In this document: piece by piece, positions 8,075-10,645 of the stretch
Layout: each line of letters begins with the position of its first letter
How positions within the stretch are numbered: position 1 is the first letter of the stretch
NCBI GenBank assembly: GCA_905372205.1
Contig: CAJPOH010000011.1
Coordinates: 1 to 10,645 of the forward strand
Direction: 5' to 3'
DNA from: an uncultured Treponema sp.
Lineage (GTDB): Bacteria > Spirochaetota > Spirochaetia > Treponematales > Treponemataceae
Length of the DNA stretch: 10,645 nucleotides
Program-made: the position numbers and the translations under genes
Notes under the pieces: generated by a model
The model's input: only the letters and a program-made list of their open reading frames with translations
The model's database searches: none
Told to the model about the DNA's origin: nothing

Positions 8075-8286
8075 AAAACTCTTTATACCCTTTTAATAGC
8101 TCGCATTTTTCCAAAAACTCATTGTTTTCAGGATGGTTTATATTTATGACTTTGGCGATTAGCTCTAAAGGTGCCACTGCTCCGCAGTCCATAAATGCGT
8201 CAGACAGTCTTAGCTCTTCTACAGCAGGGCGTTCTTTCGTTCCATTATAGATCACGTAAAACTCAGGCTTAGGGATTTCGAACCTC
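8064..8286 (-). pseudogene. C-terminal fragment of an Rpn/PD-(D/E)XK-type nuclease (transposase-like)
   Basis: About 70 residues on the minus strand, from EIPKPEFYVIYNG through LRLSDAF, PLELIAKVININH and NNEFLEKCELLKGYKEF, to a stop at 8064-8066. This pattern (PEFYVLYNG, then a leucine-rich LKLSDAF segment, then V-x-NIN with N-x-x-x-L-x-x-C-x-x-L-x-x-Y) is what I recognise in the C-terminal half of Rpn family recombination-promoting nucleases / PD-(D/E)XK transposases, which are about 250-300 residues. The upstream half with the nuclease active site is missing; in its place the frame runs into the 23-bp hairpin array. The 3' end is cut by the palindromic element, which contributes the final WKR. 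A longer open frame continues through the array to 8549 only because the array is open in most frames. Confidence 0.55.
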
Positions 8287-8516
8287 TCGCATGGAGGCAT
8301 GCGAGATATTCGCATCGAGGCATGCGAGACCTTCGCACCGAGCAGTGCAAGACCTTCGCACCGAGCAGTGCAAGACCTTCGCACCGAGCGGTGCAAGACC
8401 TTCGCATCGAGGCATGCGAGGCATTCGCATCGAGGCATGCGAGGCATTCGCATCGAGGCATGCGAGACCTTCGCACCGAGGCATGCGAGACATTCGCATA
8501 AGGTGATGCGAAACAT
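8287..8516. repeat. Array 2: ten 23-bp hairpin units
   Basis: Ten units step by exactly 23 bp from 8287. The commonest core is TCGCATCGAGGCATGCGA, a 6-bp stem (TCGCAT/ATGCGA) around a 6-nt loop, followed by a 5-nt linker (GACCT, GGCAT or GACAT). Units 3-5 instead have TCGCAC with GTGCAA, a paired T-to-C and A-to-G change that keeps the stem. Unit 10 has a different loop (AAGGTG) with the stem intact. Residual hairpins such as CCTTCGCTCGAAGG (8519-8532) follow. It is much more GC-rich than its surroundings. As 23 is not a multiple of three, each frame cycles through the unit, and long frames stay open on both strands; none has a credible start, so I treat these as non-coding. It directly abuts the Rpn fragment. 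Confidence 0.85.
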
Positions 8517-8624
8517 TCCCTTCGCTCGAAGGAAGCGGCTTCTTTGCACAAGGCAATGTTCTTTTTATAAGGACTTGAAAAGCTCGAAGAGAAAAGTGTT
8601 CCAGCCCATCTCCTAAGGATTCCC

Positions 8625-8656
8625 TTTCAACCTTGAAATTTCTTGCAAGGTTGAAA
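8625..8656. other. Perfect 11-bp stem-loop upstream of the redox operon
   Basis: TTTCAACCTTG (8625-8635) and CAAGGTTGAAA (8646-8656) form a perfect 11-bp stem around a 10-nt loop. It lies 30 nt before the -35 of the lipoprotein promoter. There is no T-run after it on either strand, so a classical intrinsic terminator is unlikely. It could be an operator-like dyad for the operon or a remnant of another repeat. Sequence 8550-8685 otherwise holds nothing I recognise. Confidence 0.4.
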
Positions 8657-8685
8657 AACTGCTGTCTGAAAAGCTGATAATAGTC

Positions 8686-8714
8686 TTGTATTTATAAAAA
8701 ACTGTTACTATAAT
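8686..8714 (+). promoter_or_regulatory. Sigma70 promoter of the redox operon
   Basis: TTGTAT (8686-8691) and a consensus TATAAT (8709-8714) are separated by exactly 17 nt. Transcription should begin near 8721. The in-frame ATG at 8713 lies inside the -10 box, so it cannot be the start codon of a message made here; the ATG at 8773 is the real start. Confidence 0.75.
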
Positions 8715-8756
8715 GGAGTCAAGAAGGGAGATGATTTTCTCTCATAATGTATTTTT

Positions 8757-8763
8757 AAGGAGG
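8757..8763 (+). promoter_or_regulatory. Ribosome binding site deciding the lipoprotein start
   Basis: AAGGAGG, a full Shine-Dalgarno match, lies 9 nt before the ATG at 8773. No comparable site precedes the in-frame ATG at 8713. The site also makes the resulting N-terminus a proper lipoprotein signal peptide. Confidence 0.8.
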
Positions 8764-8772
8764 CTTAGAAGA

Positions 8773-9846
8773 ATGAAAAACATTTTTAAGCTTGTTACTT
8801 TTGTTTCAATGCTATTTCTTTTTTCATGTTCAAAAGGAAGTGCAAAAGGAGCTGATTTAACTCTCAGTGAGGCTGAAGAAAAAGAAAACTGGAAGTCTTT
8901 TACAGAAATTGGGTTTAAGGTTCATATGCCTGAAGATATATCCAACAAAAAGGATAATATCGTCGTAAGCACTATAGGTGATGAAGATGACGAAAATGAA
9001 CCTATATATAAAGGATATCTTTATAGGTATGTTTCTGACAGAACAAACAAAGATTATGATGATCTTGTTGCAAATGAAGACATGACTGATGATGAAAAAA
9101 GGCAAAAAATTGGAGATGAGATTATTCCTCGTGTTAAGGACATCTTTGCACTTGTAACATTAAGAACACCTCTTATTACAGAAGAAAATCCTATCACAAA
9201 GGTTTTAGAGACAGAAGATGTTACAGTTTTACGAAAAACTGATGAATACACTCAAGTAATAGCTTTTGATGAAGGTGTAGATTTGGAAATGTTAGAAGAT
9301 GAGGAGAAGAGTCAGTACCAAGATTTAATAGCAGTTTCAAAAAAGATTAAAGAAGGGGCAAAAGTTGCAAATCCTGTTACTAGAAAAACTTCACTACAAT
9401 CAATACAAGGCTTGAAATTCAAGACTACAGATTTAGATGGAAATGAAGTGACTCAAGATATATTCAAAAAGGCTCATGTTACTATGGTGAATATTTGGGC
9501 AACTTGGTGTCCTCCTTGCAGAGCAGAACTTCCAGATATCGGAAACTTAGAAAGAGCATATAGAGAAAAAGGTTGTGCTGTTGTGGCAATTTGTTCTGAT
9601 GTTACAGACGAAGATGATTCTGCTTTAGAAGAAGCTAAAGAAATAATTCAAGATTCTAAGTGTGATTTTGTAGTCTTAAAGAAAAACGCTTCCTTAAACG
9701 CAATTTACAATAATATTACAGCATATCCTACCACTTTGTTTTTCGATAAAGATGGAAATATTATTGGCAACATAATAATTGGTGGAAGAAGTGAAGAAGA
9801 TTTTGCTAAAGCTTTTGATGAATTATTAGCAAAAGTGAAAAAATAA
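8773..9846 (+). CDS. Thioredoxin-fold (TlpA/redoxin-like) lipoprotein
   Basis: A 357-residue envelope protein with a lipoprotein signal: MKN, a hydrophobic run, and the lipobox LFSC with Cys19 as the lipidated residue. Residues 20 to about 205 are acidic, contain FKVHMPEDI near 48-56, and belong to no family I recognise. Residues about 205-357 are a TlpA-type thioredoxin domain: VNIWATWCPPC with redox Cys246/Cys249, and the cis-Pro loop AYPTT (Pro319). Extra cysteines occur at 268, 274 and 297. It probably reduces or isomerises disulfides of exported proteins, or delivers thiol electrons, outside the cytoplasmic membrane. It starts the plus-strand operon and its TAA overlaps the next ATG by one base (TAATG), implying coupled expression with the tiny Sec/CxxC protein and the iron-sulfur protein. 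A longer frame from 8713 exists, but it starts within the promoter. Confidence 0.9.
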   Translation: MKNIFKLVTFVSMLFLFSCSKGSAKGADLTLSEAEEKENWKSFTEIGFKVHMPEDISNKKDNIVVSTIGDEDDENEPIYKGYLYRYVSDRTNKDYDDLVANEDMTDDEKRQKIGDEIIPRVKDIFALVTLRTPLITEENPITKVLETEDVTVLRKTDEYTQVIAFDEGVDLEMLEDEEKSQYQDLIAVSKKIKEGAKVANPVTRKTSLQSIQGLKFKTTDLDGNEVTQDIFKKAHVTMVNIWATWCPPCRAELPDIGNLERAYREKGCAVVAICSDVTDEDDSALEEAKEIIQDSKCDFVVLKKNASLNAIYNNITAYPTTLFFDKDGNIIGNIIIGGRSEEDFAKAFDELLAKVKK

Positions 9847-9992
9847 TGAGTGCAAAAGCCTTAAATATTTTGCGTATTTCTTTTATCACTCTAGCTTTAC
9901 TTGCTCTATATGCAGGCATTGCTGATGGGCAAGTGAAGAGTGTCTTTATTAAAGCTATATACATATGAATGGAGTGTATAGGACTTGGGTAA
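9846..9992 (+). CDS. Small membrane UxxC protein, probable selenoprotein (CD1871A-like)
   Basis: The frame starts at the ATG overlapping the lipoprotein stop. It encodes a short cationic N-terminus, one membrane helix (about residues 8-25) and then GIADGQVKSVFIKAIYI. An in-frame TGA at 9966-9968 (codon 41) follows, and the frame continues MECIGLG to TAA at 9990-9992. Small proteins I recall as the CD1871A family of CxxC proteins, about 40-50 residues and sited between thioredoxin-like and NapH-like genes, end in a pattern such as KAINICLECIGIG. The TGA stands exactly at the first Cys, giving Sec41-Met-Glu-Cys44. A SECIS-like hairpin starts 11 nt after the TGA. Read conventionally, the product would be a 40-residue peptide lacking the motif. 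Likely role: a membrane selenol/thiol redox relay between lipoprotein and iron-sulfur protein (inference). A mutation or sequencing error of TGC/TGT to TGA is the main alternative. Confidence 0.7.
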
Positions 9993-10000
9993 GTCTTCTA
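9977..10000 (+). promoter_or_regulatory. Candidate bacterial SECIS element
   Basis: AGGACTT (9980-9986) pairs with AAGTCTT (9991-9997) across a GGGT loop (9987-9990): seven pairs including one G-U. A U-C mismatch and two further A-U pairs (9977-9978 with 9999-10000) extend the base. The helix begins 11 nt after the TGA and the loop 18 nt after it. Bacterial SECIS elements are known to sit directly 3' of the UGA with the apical loop roughly 16-37 nt away and a G among the first loop bases; this meets all three. A bulged U like that of E. coli fdhF is not obvious. The element overlaps both the end of the small gene and the TTG start of the next. Confidence 0.65.
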
Positions 10001-10645
10001 AACAAAAAACGCTAAATAAAACGCGTCATTATATTCAAGCACTTGGTTTTCTTGTTACAAATGCCCATGTGCGAGGCTTTTTTAGTGGAACTCTCTATCA
10101 GGGAAGCATAAAAAAAGTGTGCTTCCCTGTGTTGAATTGTTATTCTTGTCCTGGAGCAATTTCAGGATGTCCTATAGGTTCAATTCAAGCTACGATTAAT
10201 AGTAGCAGGATGAAGGTGCCATATAAATTCCATCTTCCATATTATGTTGTGGGTCTTACGGCTCTTTTTGCTCTTGTTGCAGGAAGATGGTTTTGTGGGT
10301 ATATGTGTCCATTTGGATTTTATCAAGATTTGTTGGATAAGATTCCTTTTAAGAAGATTAAAGTGCCAGCCAAATTAAATGCTGTTTTGAGCTACATGAA
10401 ATTTGTTTTTTTAGGCGTGGCAGTTTTCCTATTACCTTTCTTTGTGCCATACTTTTTTTTAGGTAAGTATGCCTATCCATTTTTTTGTAAGTATGTGTGT
10501 CCTCAAGGTGTGTTGGTTGGAGCTATCCCACATATCATCTATGATTATTTTATGCGAGATGCAGAAAGTAGGCAAATTTTGCCACTTTTGCGTTACCTTT
10601 TCTTAAATAAATTCACAATCTTTATAATTATAAGCATTGCTTGCA
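9985..10645 (+). CDS. NapH-like polytopic 4Fe-4S membrane protein (3' end outside window)
   Basis: The first 220 residues of a membrane iron-sulfur protein; the gene continues past the window. An in-frame stop at 9979-9981 forces the start downstream of it, and the only good candidate is TTG at 9985, with GGAG (9971-9974) 10 nt upstream. An early soluble part RHYIQALGFLVTNAHVRGFFSG leads to CFPVLNCYSCPGAISGCPIGS (Cys46, 52, 55, 62). Then come a membrane helix (about 86-100), GRWFCGYMCPFG (Cys104, 108), a second helix (about 138-158), FFCKYVCPQG (Cys168, 172) and a third helix at the edge. The CxxxCP motifs are typical of NapH/MauN-type proteins that pass electrons across or along the membrane. 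The first 8 nt overlap the selenoprotein gene and lie in the SECIS hairpin. It probably feeds electrons to the Sec/CxxC protein and lipoprotein. Confidence 0.85.
   Translation, partial: MGKSSKQKTLNKTRHYIQALGFLVTNAHVRGFFSGTLYQGSIKKVCFPVLNCYSCPGAISGCPIGSIQATINSSRMKVPYKFHLPYYVVGLTALFALVAGRWFCGYMCPFGFYQDLLDKIPFKKIKVPAKLNAVLSYMKFVFLGVAVFLLPFFVPYFFLGKYAYPFFCKYVCPQGVLVGAIPHIIYDYFMRDAESRQILPLLRYLFLNKFTIFIIISIAC

Noticed and set aside
8064..8616. Long overlapping open frames on both strands across the 23-bp array, giving Arg/His/Ala/Cys-rich repetitive proteins
   Set aside because: They arise because the repeat unit is free of stops in most frames and 23 is not divisible by three. They lack ribosome binding sites and family resemblance, except the Rpn-like tail, which is reported separately.
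9969..9992. Separate seven-residue peptide starting at the ATG right after the TGA
   Set aside because: MECIGLG is better explained as the C-terminal end of the small redox protein after Sec decoding; reinitiation is possible but gives no function.

Overview
The window is low-GC bacterial DNA with two transcription blocks separated by a repeat-rich intergenic zone. Organism: the three housekeeping proteins (CTP synthetase, leucyl-tRNA synthetase, PPi-dependent pyruvate phosphate dikinase), the low GC and a probable selenocysteine codon best fit an anaerobic, fermentative bacterium. I favour a Treponema-like spirochaete, with a clostridial-type Firmicute as the alternative. That assignment rests on remembered resemblance, not a search.

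Left block, minus strand (7339 down to 401): pyrG, leuS and ppdK. pyrG and leuS are 15 nt apart and the leuS Shine-Dalgarno overlaps the pyrG stop, so they are a transcriptional unit with a good promoter at 7373-7401. ppdK lies 90 nt further on and has its own promoter-like sequence at 3146-3174. The 400 bases beyond ppdK hold no gene I recognise.

Middle block (7340-8685): no intact gene. It holds an array of nine 23-bp units, each centred on a small dyad (7594-7800). It also holds a short ORF start interrupted by the left end of an IS3-type element (7901-8005), a palindromic insert with perfect 16-bp arms (8006-8074), a C-terminal fragment of an Rpn/PD-(D/E)XK-type nuclease gene (8064-8286), and a second, unrelated-sequence array of ten 23-bp hairpin units (8287-8516).

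Right block, plus strand (8686 to the end): a redox operon. A clear promoter drives a thioredoxin-fold lipoprotein (WCPPC). This overlaps by one base a tiny membrane protein. The tiny gene is followed, with an 8-nt overlap, by a polytopic NapH-like 4Fe-4S protein that runs off the window.

The most interesting signal is in the tiny gene. Its reading frame has an in-frame TGA exactly where the first Cys of a C-terminal CxxC motif is expected. The frame then continues as MECIGLG-stop, and a stem-loop with a G-starting loop begins 11 nt after the TGA. This looks like a bacterial SECIS element and a 48-residue selenoprotein with a Sec-x-x-Cys motif. The stem-loop also contains the start codon of the next gene, so selenocysteine decoding and translation of the iron-sulfur protein may be coupled.
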